NCBI GenBank assembly: GCA_029255685.2 | Contig: CM055311.2 | Coordinates: 16,576,952-16,640,951, forward strand | Direction: 5' to 3' | Length of the DNA: 64,000 nt | Source of the DNA: Silene conica | Taxonomy: Eukaryota > Streptophyta > Magnoliopsida > Caryophyllales > Caryophyllaceae | Part shown: piece by piece, positions 11,217 through 23,389 of the stretch | How positions within the stretch are numbered: position 1 is the first letter of the stretch | How the letters are laid out: each line of letters opens with the position of its first letter | Notes under the pieces: model-generated | Databases searched by the model: none | Seen by the model: only the letters and a program-made list of their open reading frames with translations | Told to the model about the DNA's origin: nothing | Made by a program: the position numbers and the translations under genes

Positions 11217-14200
11217 ATCTCCCACTTGTCCGAGACAAGTGTGTGTTACCAATTCTCTTGCCCTATTACTATCTCCCACTCAATGCATGGCGTCCTCTCA
11301 GGTCGTGCCGGCAATTGATTAAAATCTAGAGTGGTTTATCTCGATCTGGAGTTATAACTACTGACCGGAATTATCTACCATATATACCTTCCGAGCGTGG
11401 CCACGCATTTCTAGTTATTATTCTCCTCGAGTGGCCTAGAGATATTTCTCAACCCTGACAAGGGGTGGACAATTCCTAATTGACTTATTCCTTCCGGCTG
11501 GCCACAGCCCATCATAACCCAAAATATGTCCTTATAAACCCCAGTTACGAAGGTGTTAGGACATAAATCAAAGTTAATCTGAAAACTGTGCCACCTCTGA
11601 GAACAGTCATTAGTCCAAGAACTGACTCATGTGAAACACGATAGATGCTCCCGCCACGACCAGGCAGTCTTTTAATAAGAGTACGCCAGAGCTCTATCAG
11701 CGGTCATTAGCCCGGCAAATGTATCTTAACATGTCTATGCCTAGGTGATCGATTAGTCATCCCGTATGACTCTATGGCAATTGAACTCGCCATCAATCGC
11801 ATCACACATCCGGTTGCATTGAGATGTCACCTCACTTAAGCAACTAGGGGCGAGGTCATGATAATTCAATTCACTTTAATGGGGTTCAATATGGTCTTAC
11901 CATCCCATTTGAATTTTACTTGACCTTTCGTGAGTTATAAATAACTCAAACAATTAGTGGATTACACCATCCAAGTGGTCAACCTTTGAACACCATTTAA
12001 TTTACAATCAGCTTTAGGGTCTCTCGTTTACATCCCTTAAAATTGTAATTATCTCCATTTTGAGTAAACCAGGTTTACCACGGTTCGTGCGATCGTTCAC
12101 TTTGCGGATCATATCCACACATTGATCTTTCCTCTGAAAGAGACAAGTCATTCTCATGACTAGCGAATAAGATTATGTGCATTGTGTAACTCCCAGCCAC
12201 AGTAATGCCTTTACATAATTTGTGAACGTACACATTTTGTAGAATCTTGTGATGACCATGTAGTTAAAATACAAGTCATTGAGATGCATAGTCAATGAAT
12301 GTAAGCCAAAGATTATCACAAATCTTTGCTTGGTATCTTGGAACTTGAGTCGTTGCAAACCTTTTACCATACGACTAAGTTATCTTCTAAAATTTTGAAT
12401 TTGTCTTTCATCTTCATTGGAGAATACTTTGACAATTGATCAAGGTTTAATCATTGATTTAAAACCTGCTCTACGGGTTGTCCTGTAAGCGGTGCGCAAC
12501 CACTTTACACGATCATACTAATGGCGGAATCATTAGTGATTTAAGCGTGCAAACAATAGTTCTTAAGGTTCGATATATTTTCATGATCCCATCATGGTTA
12601 TACTATCTTCATCTCTATGAACAACCTTAACACTAACAAGATGTCTTTTATAATCTCAACTAAACATCTCATGTTCAATTAGATTTAATTCATATCAATA
12701 TGTCATCTAGAACCAAAAACTCGTGTACCTTTCATGAGTATCAATGCTTCATTCCAAACGAGCAATGAGTTGTTTTAGATAACGTTTACTCCCACTAAAC
12801 TCTTGTTCTTGCCTGATTCTGAAGATCCCGAAGTCATACCCATGACTCAATAGCTTCAAATCCTGGAGCGAGAACTCCCACTGAACTTTACATTTAACCG
12901 TAAATCATAAAGCTCCCACTCAATTCAATGTTCCTTAACATTTAATGAATTGAAATGGTTGGGACTTCAACCATATGTGCTAATAGTCACATCCTTTTCA
13001 AATACCCTTTTGAAAAGTGGTTATTGAGTTTACTGAATTCATTCTCAATGAATTACCTTACTACTTTCAACAAAGTTACCCTTAACTTTGCAGACTGCAG
13101 ACATCCACATGTCTACTTATGCTTCTTCCAATAAATCTCATTTATTAGCATGTATGTCTTATAAATTTCATGGTCTTTAGAATTTGCATTTGACACATTT
13201 AGATCACCATCTAAATCCAAGAACCCTTTCTTTAGCCTTTGCAAAATCTTTTGAATAATTTTCTTCGAGTGTCCTCCCGTAGTTTCTATAAGAGTCTTTT
13301 CTTATGGTGTACAATTTCTGTGTGTAGGAACTTTCAGTTCCCCACATTTATCTTATCTTGTACTGTACGAGGACTATATCATGGATCTTATCCATGTATA
13401 GAATTTTTCCGTACAAACTTCAAGAATTTATCCTTGAAGTATCCTCCAGGGCCGGGGCCGTTGGTATATAAGGCGTAGATTTTTACCAAACCGTATATCT
13501 TATCCACAACCTTTGGGTTTATCCACAACTTTTGGGATGATAAGGCTTAGAATCTTATCCACAGCCTAATCTACCTTTTACAACCATAAGGTGTAGATTG
13601 CTCTTGGGATATAAGGCGTAGATTTTTACCAAACCGTAGATCTTATCTACAACCTTTGGGCTTATCCACAACTTTTGGGATGATAAGGCGTAGAATCTTA
13701 TCTACAGCCTAATCTACCTTTTAAAACCATAAGGTGTAGATTTTCTTAAATCGTAGATCCCATCCACAACTTTAATCTTCCTTCTTATCTTTCACATAAC
13801 CAAAACACAACAAATCCTACTATTCACTAATAGATCACATCCATTGTGCTTGTCAAAATCATATGCTATTTGTGGACTTTTCAAATTTCTCCCACTCTAT
13901 CTTTGTAATAATAATCCCATTTTATCACCAAAGATAGCCACTAAGGCCACAAGCAATGACTTTGATGTTGGTTTTTGTGCCCTTATGATTTATCACAGAA
14001 ATTATTCGATTTAAAGCTTAGATAGTTATGGATGGTTGACAACTTTTCCTCTTAATTGAGTTCAAAACTTAATTTGATTTTGATTTGATTTGAATTGGGT
14101 ATCCTATACCAATTTGGCTTCAATGGTCATACATTGAAATTTCATAATCAATTCTATTTTATGTTTGAGATTTGCAAGTGTATGTTAAACTAAACAAGAA

Positions 14201-14518
14201 CATAATTATAAACCGATAGTGACTCGGGTTGAAAACCAAGTCACTATATTATCCAAAATACAACATATTGTTCAAGGATTTCCCCTTTCCTTGTCTAACA
14301 AGGAAATAAAACATAGGTTTTAATTGTTCATACAACACTTGAAATATTAGCAAAATAAGCGGAAAAACAAAGCTCCTTGATCATCCCGAGTGGAGCTATT
14401 CTTAGTTCCCTTGATCCATCAAGCTTGTTTCTCTTTTCCCTTATCTTTGCTTTCATGCCCTAATTCAAGTAAGAAGAGCATTCACATCACAACTTGTATC
14501 ATGATACATTAGTTGAGA
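11217..14518 (-). other. Copia unit 1, decayed pol and 3' region
   Basis: No open frame is present. Minus-strand traces of Copia reverse transcriptase survive around 12690-12860, with a TTTTTGGTTC...GATGACATATTG tract and a preceding tract that can be read as RFEAIESWGYDF with frame errors. A two-copy tandem repeat with a period near 143 bases lies at 13460-13770. The matching part of unit 2 is 19184-22480. Confidence 0.55.
13460..13770. repeat. 143-bp tandem repeat in Copia unit 1
   Basis: The phrase AGGCGTAGATTTTTACCAAA recurs at 13471 and 13614, each followed by two TTATCCACAAC or TTATCTACAAC motifs and an AAGGTGTAGATT close. The short words GTAGATCTTATC and ACAACCTTTGGG repeat within each unit. 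The same structure is at 21418-21735 in unit 2. Confidence 0.8.
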
Positions 14519-15427
14519 TTAACATAAAATCGGGATAGTTATCGTACCAACTGGAAGAATCTTCCCAGCTTTGAGATCGCTGAGATACTTGGAACAGTTC
14601 CTCTTCCAATGTCCTTTGCCATTGCAGTAAAAGCATTTGTCCCCTTGATGAGGGCTCTTTTTGGATTTGGAGGTGCTTGCCTCAAAAGACACTTTCTTTG
14701 AACCTTTGGAAGGTTGCTTCCCCTTTGCCTTACCCTTCCTTTTGAACTTTCCTTTCCTCTTAACATTAATGTTGAGCACATCCTTAGGGGCACTAACATT
14801 TAGGCCCATATCCCTTTCAGCTTGCACGATCATATTGTGCAATTCATCGAGAGAGATGTCTTGGTTTCTCATGTTGAAATTCACGCGGAATTGTACATAA
14901 GTTTTCACCTTAGACAAGGAGTGTAGGATTCTGTCAATCACTAGTTCTTTAGGAATGTCCACTTGATTCATCCTTAGGGTTTCTTCATGCTCAATTAACT
15001 TGAGTACATGTGGGCTAGCCTTTTGCCCCTCCTTAAGGTTGAGATCAAAGAAGGCCGATGCCGCCTCGTATTGGACAATTCTCGAAGCCTTTGAGAACAT
15101 TGTCACAAGCCTGGAGTAGATCTCATAGGCCGTGCCAATCTTTATGGCACTCCTTTGGAGTTCCGGCTCCATCGAGAAGATCAAAACATTTTTGATTGCC
15201 GCAGACTCCTTCTGATAAGTATCATAAGGTCGTCTTGCTGCGGCGGTGGCATTCTCTGCAGGTTCAGGAGGTGATTCTTCAATGAGGAATTCGGTCTTAC
15301 CGTCTCCCTCTGCCGCTAACAATAGTTGGGCATCCCAATCGGCAAAGTTCGCCCCATTCTTTTCTAGCTTACAACTTTCCATGAATGAACGTAACCATGA
15401 AGTGTTTGTAGTAGTGGAAGTAGTCAT
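14519..15427 (-). CDS. Copia gag protein, unit 1
   Basis: The 302-residue frame encodes a Copia gag (UBN2/Retrotran_gag type), which packages element RNA into virus-like particles in the cytoplasm. The N-terminal third carries the conserved tract ANFADWDAQLLLAA and the middle carries the helical gag core. A Lys-rich linker is followed by the CCHC zinc knuckle CFYCNGKGHWKRNC near residues 264-277. The frame stops soon after, without reaching protease, so it is a gag-only product. It is intact, with about a dozen differences from the gag of unit 2. ATG at 15427 follows a 2.5-kb leader. Confidence 0.88.
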   Translation of the reverse strand: MTTSTTTNTSWLRSFMESCKLEKNGANFADWDAQLLLAAEGDGKTEFLIEESPPEPAENATAAARRPYDTYQKESAAIKNVLIFSMEPELQRSAIKIGTAYEIYSRLVTMFSKASRIVQYEAASAFFDLNLKEGQKASPHVLKLIEHEETLRMNQVDIPKELVIDRILHSLSKVKTYVQFRVNFNMRNQDISLDELHNMIVQAERDMGLNVSAPKDVLNINVKRKGKFKRKGKAKGKQPSKGSKKVSFEASTSKSKKSPHQGDKCFYCNGKGHWKRNCSKYLSDLKAGKILPVGTITIPILC

Positions 15428-17917
15428 GATTGATATTGATACGTAGACTACAAAATTTTAAACATATGAAGAAATTAAATGCTAATCGTTTTAATTTTCA
15501 TTTTAACTTGTAAACATATTTACTAAGTTGATGCATCTATAAAATGACCTCTATCCAATTTTATAAATGATTCCAAGACCCAAACCCATACTATCGAAAT
15601 CGTGAACCACTGGAACTCCGACCCAATGATATGGTTTGGTGGGTTAAAATAAACCGGTTCTACCTTAGAACTCTTGGTTGATGACAAATCATAATTTATA
15701 CATCTTAGCCCGGAACACATTGACCACTGGTCCTCTACACTTCCGTTGAGTACAAACCAAATTTCAAATGCATCGAGATGCGATCCGCCCACTGGACTGA
15801 ATCCACCCCATCGCCCCACTTATCCTACGTAATGAGGTTCGTACTGCCCACTGGACTAGCACCACCCCACGAAATAGAAGCTCATGGGTTCTACTATTTG
15901 GTAAGGCTAATCCTCAATTGTTTTGTTTAATATAGAGGTCTTGTCAATTTATTATCTATCTCCTTTAAGCGAATTAAATTGGTGAACTCGATAATTATAA
16001 TTGACACGGTCGTTTATAACGATCTAAACTAATATGCATGTTTTATGGCGATTTGGCTATGCATGCAAACATATTAAAATGCAAAAGTAAAAGCAATAAA
16101 GCAATAAAATCCTAGTATGGCCTTCCTAGTAATATTAAAAACTATTTAACTATTACAAATTCGGAAACCAACTCCATGGTCCCTTGAACTTCATCGGCAC
16201 GCCATCCAAGAAAACACCGTCTTGTCGGAACTCCTTTCCGTATGGCACCGTCTTTTGGATCTCCGGAATTACAATAAAATAATACAACTATTCTATTGTG
16301 AAACTGAATATTTAATTAAATTACAAACCCGTGATACGAGATCACATAAATTACAACCGAATCAATATTCCCTTACATTACGGGTAATATTGATTAAAAC
16401 TAAGGCCATACTAAGAAAATTACATAATTCCAAATTATATAAATAACATTCAAAATATGACATTCATATTAAATAAATTGCAATAATAAAATATGTATGC
16501 ACATGCTCAATTTTTAATGCCAAATCGCCTTATGGGAGCAAATATCTCATATTTGTTTACGGTTTTTACGGATATGTGCGATTTTAACCATTAAAATCAT
16601 CAAAATTACATAAATCTAATTTATGTCCAAGTTAATCATCCTAACTTACTTTAGGAATCAATGTTTAGACTCTACTAATATTTGATCATGATCTAACTTG
16701 ATTTTGCATTATTGATCATAAATTACTTGTATTTTCGGGAAAAATAAACAAAATATGGCCAAATGAGTCAATAAAATTCGAAATTAAAAATTAAAAATTT
16801 TAAACTTTCTGGAAATTTTCTGAAAATTCAGAAATTAATAAATGGTCTTATGCAAATACTTATGGTTTATTTCTTAAATAAATCCTATAAAAGCCGTTTT
16901 TATGGTTAAAAATCCGATTTAAATTATAAAAACTTGCAATAAATTGCTATAAATTTTTAGTCATCCTAAAATACATATTAGAATCTGAAAATGACCAAAA
17001 AATACAGACCATACTCGAAAATTTTATTTACGACTCATAAATTACGATTATTAACCAATTAACTCATTAAAAATTAATAATCATAAAAACAGAAAATTTT
17101 TGATATCCAACTTTTAGATATGATGTTCCTATCATATAAGACATCTATGGGTAAAATTTCATGCCATAATATCAAGATTAACTATTTTTAACACAATAAG
17201 TCACTATTTATCCGATTTTAACCATTAAAATCATAAATCATGCATCACTTGGGAATAAATTCCCAAAACTTACATACATACTGTAAATATTGCATGTGAC
17301 ACTGTGTAAAGTTTTTATGGCAAAATTCCAACTATAACTATTAAAGTCGAATTTAAGTCACTATTAATCCGATTTTTACTATAAAAATCATTAATCATGC
17401 AAAATAATTCCAATAATTTCGAAAATTCATACAGGAACTTTATATATTGCATGTGACTTCTCATAAAATTTTTAAGGTCAAATTCGAAATATAACCTTAT
17501 ATACCCATTTTTACTCATATTATGACTATTTATCTCATAAAATTCATAATCCATGCATATTAACTCCATTTCTTACGAAAAATCATATACAATATATTAA
17601 ATATGCATGTGAGAACATATCAAAAAATCTCGGCCAGAAACTATTTTTAGCTATTTTTCCCATTAATTGTTGTTTAAAACCGTTTTAAACTACAAAATAT
17701 ACAAATAAATATAAAAATGAACAATAAAAATCCATAAAATTATTTTTATGTCCTAAAACCATTTTAGAAACAGAAACTTTAACATGCAAAATTATTTTGT
17801 GATTTATCATAATAAACACAATAATTTTCGAAATTTTCGAAATATATGTTAAACCGATTTTAACATAAAACATGAATCCGATCATGCATGCAACAACCGT
17901 AATGCTCTGATACCAAT
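15428..17917 (-). other. Copia unit 1 leader with primer-binding site
   Basis: A long AT-rich leader lies between the right-hand LTR and gag. GCTCTGATACCA at 17904-17915 (minus TGGTATCAGAGC) is the initiator tRNA-Met primer site, two bases from the LTR. No coding region is convincing. The small frames at 17315-17569 and 17685-17939 are AT-rich noise, although both recur unchanged in unit 2. Confidence 0.85.
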
Positions 17918-19183
17918 TGTTGGAAACTAAGTTCCACATTTTATACTCAAATCTAATGTGAGTTTTGTTTCTTTAAGTTTAGTCATAAAACTTAAATGGA
18001 TCTTATGCATGCAAGATGATATCATAAGATGAGATAGTCCTTACATTGGTTTTAGAAGGTTTATACTCAATAATCACCTATTATATGAGTCTTCAAACCA
18101 CCGAAATACCCTTAAACGATCTAAGAAAAATCGTCTCCAAAAGATGCGTATCAAGGACCCGATCTCAAACTAATACTAATTTTGTTACTAGAAAATTAGT
18201 ACAAGTATACTAGAAATAATAATAATATTACTCTTAATATTATTAGTATAGGAAATAAGTATTTTCTTAGTAAAAACTATTTTACTAAGATGAGAGAATG
18301 GAGTTGTAGTGTTTATGGGAGATGTGTGTTAATCAACAACCAAAGAGACTAGCAATTGATGAGTGTTGTAAGTGGTGATTATATAAGCACATGAGCTTGC
18401 CTAGCAAGCCTCATGGCCGGCCAAATCAATCCCACAAGGGCCAATGCATGGCCATTATGTTCTTACACAATGCATACAATATTCCTTACATTCTTACACA
18501 TTCACTTACACACACAATCACATTGCACACACAACCTCCATCCACACTATACTACACGGCTGAAATGGATTTATAAGACCCATTTTATTTTTGTCAATTG
18601 TGTTAATTTGTAACATGTCACATATGTTCCATAACACATGACTTAATTTGTTAATTGTGCAATTTTAACTATTAAAATCCACAATCTACAAATTTATTAC
18701 ATTTAAATAGTTATTCCAATATTTCGAAATTATTATTGTATAAAATGTAATATCATAATTTTAATTACAACTCTTTGTAATTTTATGATCAACCGTGTTC
18801 CTTCTCAATTTAATCGTTTCCCAAACGAATAAATAAAAACCGAGTAATAAAACGATTTTATTACTATGACTTTTATTATTATAATCCCATTATAAAATAT
18901 TCGTCATATAAAAATTATTTCCAAATTTCTAGTTATTAATTAATTCGTATCCAATACAATATTAATTAATTATTCTATTGAGACGGAATTCCCTAAAGAT
19001 ATGACCTTAAGGGATCAACTGATCACCACCATCATATGACGATAATGTCAAACTCTAGACAGCCAATCATTATCGATAAATGTTGATCAGTTGACTTTAA
19101 AAGAGTAACTCTCCCAGTTGTGTTTCATTCAAATGAGTTTTAATTATGTCAACACACTATTGTCGAGGACACTTCCTCCAACA
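17918..19183 (-). repeat. Copia LTR 2 (middle)
   Basis: This 1266-base LTR is shared between the two units. I saw only two differences from LTR 3: one extra A near 18738 and CTTCTC against CATTCTC near 18801. The primer site lies directly to its left (17904-17915). Confidence 0.92.
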
Positions 19184-22100
19184 ATCTCCCACTTGTCCGA
19201 GACAAGTGTGTGTTACCAATTCTCTTGCCCTATTACTATCTCCCACTCAATGCATGGCGTCCTCTCAGGTCGTACCGGCAATTGATTAAAATCTAGAGTG
19301 GTTTATCTCGATCTGGAGTTATAACTACTGACCGGAATTATCTACCATAGATACCTTCCGAGCGTGGCCACGCATTTCTAGTTATTATTCTCCTCGAGTG
19401 GCCTAGAGATATTTCTCAACCCTGACAAGGGATGGACAATTCCCAATCGACTAATTCCTTCCGGCTGGCCATAGCCCATCATAACCCAAAATATGTCCTT
19501 ATAAACCCCAGTTACGAAGGTGTTAGGACATAAATCAAAGTTAATCTGAAAACTGTGCCACCTCTGAGAACAGTCATTAGTCCAAGAACTGACTCATGTG
19601 AAACACGATAGATGCTCCCGCCACGACCAGGCAGTCTTTTAATAAGAGTACGCTAGAGCTCTATCAGCGGTCATTAGCCCGGCAAATGTATCTTAACATG
19701 TCTATGCCTAGGTGATCGATTAGTCATCCCGTATGACTCTATGGCAATTGAACTCGCCATCAATCGCATCACACATCCGGTTGCATTGAGATGTCACCTC
19801 ACTTAAGCAACTAGGGGCGAGGTCATGATAATTCAATTCACTTTAATGGGGTTCAATATGGTCTTACCATCCCATTTGAATTTTACTTGACCTTTCGTGA
19901 GTTATAAATAACTCAAACAATTAGTGGATTACACCATCCAAGTGGTCAACCTTTGAACACCATTTAATTTACAATCAGCTTTAGGGTCTCTCGTTTACAT
20001 CCCTTAAAATTGTATTTATCTCCATTTTGAGTAAACCAGGTTTACCACGGTTCGTGCGATCGTTCACTTTGCGGATCATATCCACACATTGATCTTTCCT
20101 CTGAAAGAGACAAGTCATTCTCATGACTAGCGAATAAGATTATGTGCACTGTGTAACTCCCAGCCACAGTAATGCTTTTACATAATTTATGAACTTACAC
20201 ATTTTGTAGAATCTTGTGATGACCATGTAGTTAAAATACAAGTCATTGAGATGCATAGTCAATGAATGTAAGCCAAAGATTATCACAAATCTTTGCTTGG
20301 TTTCTTGGAACTTGAGTCGTTGCAAGCCTTTTACCATACGACTAAGTTATCTTCCAAAATCTTGAATTTGTCTTTCATCTTCATTGGAGAATACTTTGAC
20401 AATTTACCAAGGTTTAATCATTGGTTTAACACTTGCTCTACGGGTTGTCCTGTAAGCGGTGCGCATCCACTTTACACGATTATACTAATGGCGGAAACAT
20501 TAGTGATTTAAACGTGCAAACAATAGTACTTAAGGTTCGATAAATTTCATGATCCCATCATGGTTATAATATCTTCATCTCTATGAACAACCTTAACACT
20601 AACAAGATGTCTTTTATAATCTCAACTAAACATCCTATGTTCAATTAGATTTAATTCATATCAATATGTCATCTAGAACCAAAAACTCGTGTACCTTTCA
20701 TGAGTATCAATGCTTCATTCCAAACGAGCAATGAGTTGTTTTAGATAACGTTTACTCCCACTAAACTCTTGTTCTTGCCTGATTCTGAAGATCCCGAAGT
20801 CATACCCATGACTCAATAGCTTCAAATCCTGGAGCGAGAACTCCCACTGAACTTTACATTTAACCGTAAATCATAAAGCTCCCACTCAATTCAATGTTCC
20901 TTAACATTTAATGAATTGAAATGGTTGGGACTTCACCATATGTGCTAATAGTCACATCCTTTTCAAATACCCTTTTGAAAAATGGTTATTGAGTTTAATG
21001 AATTCATTCTCAATGAATTACCTTACTACTTTCAACAAAGTTACCCTTAACTTTGCAGACTGCTGGCATCCACATGTCAACGTATGCTTCTCCCAATAAA
21101 TCTCATTTATTAGCATGTATGTCTTATAAATTTCATGGTCTTTAGAATTTGCATTGACACATTTAGATCACCATCTAAATCCAAGAACCCTTTCTTGAGC
21201 CTTTGCAAAATCTTTTGAATAATTTTCTTCGAGTGTCCTCCCGTAGTTTCTATAAGAGTCTTTTCTTATGGTATACAATTTCTGTGTGTAGGAACTTTCA
21301 GTTCCCCACATTTATCTTATCTTGTACTGTACGAGGACTATATCATGGATCTTATCCATGTATAGAATTTTTCCTTACAAACTTCAAGAATTTATCTTTG
21401 AAGTATCCTCCAGGGCCGGGGCCGTTGGTATATAAGGCGTAGATTTTTACCAAACCGTAGATCTTATCCACAACTTTTGGGCTTATCCACAACTTTTGGG
21501 ATGATAAGGCGTAGAATCTTATCCACAGCCTAATCTACCTTTTACAACCATAAGGTGTAGATTGCTCTTGGGATATAAGGCGTAGATTTTTACCAAACTG
21601 TAGATCTTATCTACAACCTTTGGGCTTATCCACAACTTTTGGGATGATAAGCCGTAGAATCTTATCTACAGCCTAATCTACCTTTTACAACCATAAGGTG
21701 TAGATTTTCTTAAATCGTAGATCCCATCCACAACTTAATCTTCCTTCTTATCTTTCACATAACCAAAACATAATAAATCCTACTATTCACTAATAGATCA
21801 TATCCATTGTGTTAATCAAAATCACTTGCTATTTGTGGCACTATAAATTTCTCCCACTCTATCTTTGTAATAATAATCCCATTTTATCACCAAAGATAGC
21901 TACTAAGGCCACAAGCAATGACTTTGATGTTGGTTTGTGTACCCTTATGATTTATTACAGAAATTATTCGTTTTAAAGCTTAGATAGTTTTGGATGGTTG
22001 ACAACTTATCCTCTTAATTGAGTTCTAAACTTAATTTGATTTTGATTTGTTTTGAATTGGGTATCCTATACCAATTTGGCTTCAATGGTCATACATTGAA

Positions 22101-22480
22101 ATTTCATAATCAATTCTATTTTATGTTTAAGATTTGTAAGTGTAAGTTAAACTAAACAAGAACATAATTATAAACCGATAGTGACTCGGGTTGAAAACCA
22201 AGTCACTACATTATCCAAAATACAACATATTGTTCAAGGATTATCCTTTCCTTGTCCAACAAGCAAATAAAACATAGGTTTTAATTGTTCATTACAACAC
22301 TTGAAATATTAGCAAAATAAGCGGAAAAACAAAGCTCCTTGATTATCCCGAGTGGAGCTACTCTTAGTTCCCTTGATCCATCAAGCTTGTTTCTCTTTTC
22401 CCTTATCTTTGCTTTCATGCCCTAATTCAAGTAAGAAGAGCATTCACATCACAACTTGTATCATGATACATTAGTTGAGA
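19184..22480 (-). other. Copia unit 2, decayed pol and 3' region
   Basis: This is the counterpart of 11217-14518, with scattered substitutions and small indels. Again there is no open pol frame. Confidence 0.6.
21418..21735. repeat. 143-bp tandem repeat in Copia unit 2
   Basis: This is the counterpart of 13460-13770, with the same two-copy layout and a few substitutions. The duplication therefore predates the split of the two units. Confidence 0.8.
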
Positions 22481-23389
22481 TTAACATAAAATCGGGATAG
22501 TTATCGTACCAACTGGAAGAATCTTCCCAGCTTTGAGATCGCTGAGATACTTGGAACAGTTCCTCTTCCAATGTCCTTTGCCATTGCAGTAAAAGCATTT
22601 GGCCCCTTGATGAGGGCTCTTCTTGGATTTGGAGGTGCTTGCCTCAGAAGACACTTTCTTTGAACCTTTGGAAGGTTGCTTCCCCTTTGCCTTACCCTTC
22701 CTTTTGAACTTTCCTTTGCTGTTAACATTAATGTTGAGCACATCCTTAGGGGCACTAACATTTAGGCCCATATCCCTTTCAGCTTGCACGATCATATTGT
22801 GCAATTCATCGAGAGAGATGTCTTGGTTTCTCATGTTGAAATTCACCCGGAATTGTACATAAGTTTTCACTTTAGACAAGGAGTGGAGGATTCTGTCAAT
22901 CACAAGTTCCTTAGGAATGTCCACTTGATTCATGCTTAGGGTTTTTACATGCTCAATTAACTTGAGCACATGTGGGCTAGCCTTTTGCCCCTCCTTAAGG
23001 TTGAGATCAAAGAAGGCCGATGCCGCCTCGTATTGGACAATTCTCGAAGCCTTTGAGAACATTGTCACAAGCCTGGAGTAGATCTCATAGGCCGTGCCAA
23101 TCTTTATGGCACTCCTTTGGAGTTCCGGCTCCATCGAGAAGATCAAAACATTTTTGATTGCCGCAGACTCCTTCTGATAAGTATCATAGGGTCGTCTTGC
23201 TGCGGCGGTGGCATTTTCTGCAGGTTCAGGAGGTGATTCTTCAATGAGGAATTCGGTCTTACCGTCTCCCTCTGCCGCCAACAACAGTTGGGCATCCCAA
23301 TCGGCAAAGTTTGCCCCATTCTTTTCTAGCTTACAACGATCCATGAAGGAACGTAACCATGAATTGTTCGTAGTAGTGGAAGTAGCCAT
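22481..23389 (-). CDS. Copia gag protein, unit 2
   Basis: The 302-residue gag is collinear with that of unit 1 and has an intact CCHC zinc knuckle (CFYCNGKGHWKRNC). Differences include residues 8-18, the tract HVKTLSMNQ in place of HEETLRMNQ, and NSKGKF in place of KRKGKF. Both copies have kept an open frame while all pol sequence decayed, which suggests that gag alone was maintained or that the family spreads with help from another element. Confidence 0.88.
   Translation of the reverse strand: MATSTTTNNSWLRSFMDRCKLEKNGANFADWDAQLLLAAEGDGKTEFLIEESPPEPAENATAAARRPYDTYQKESAAIKNVLIFSMEPELQRSAIKIGTAYEIYSRLVTMFSKASRIVQYEAASAFFDLNLKEGQKASPHVLKLIEHVKTLSMNQVDIPKELVIDRILHSLSKVKTYVQFRVNFNMRNQDISLDELHNMIVQAERDMGLNVSAPKDVLNINVNSKGKFKRKGKAKGKQPSKGSKKVSSEASTSKSKKSPHQGAKCFYCNGKGHWKRNCSKYLSDLKAGKILPVGTITIPILC

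Noticed and set aside
17315..17939. Two 84-codon frames repeated identically at 25278 and 25648
   Set aside because: Identity reflects the duplicated Copia leader. Composition is AT-driven (Ile, Phe, Tyr, Asn) with no domain pattern.
18391..18613. Small open frames in the Copia LTR (also 26354-26576)
   Set aside because: They lie wholly in LTR sequence and are not preserved in LTR 1.
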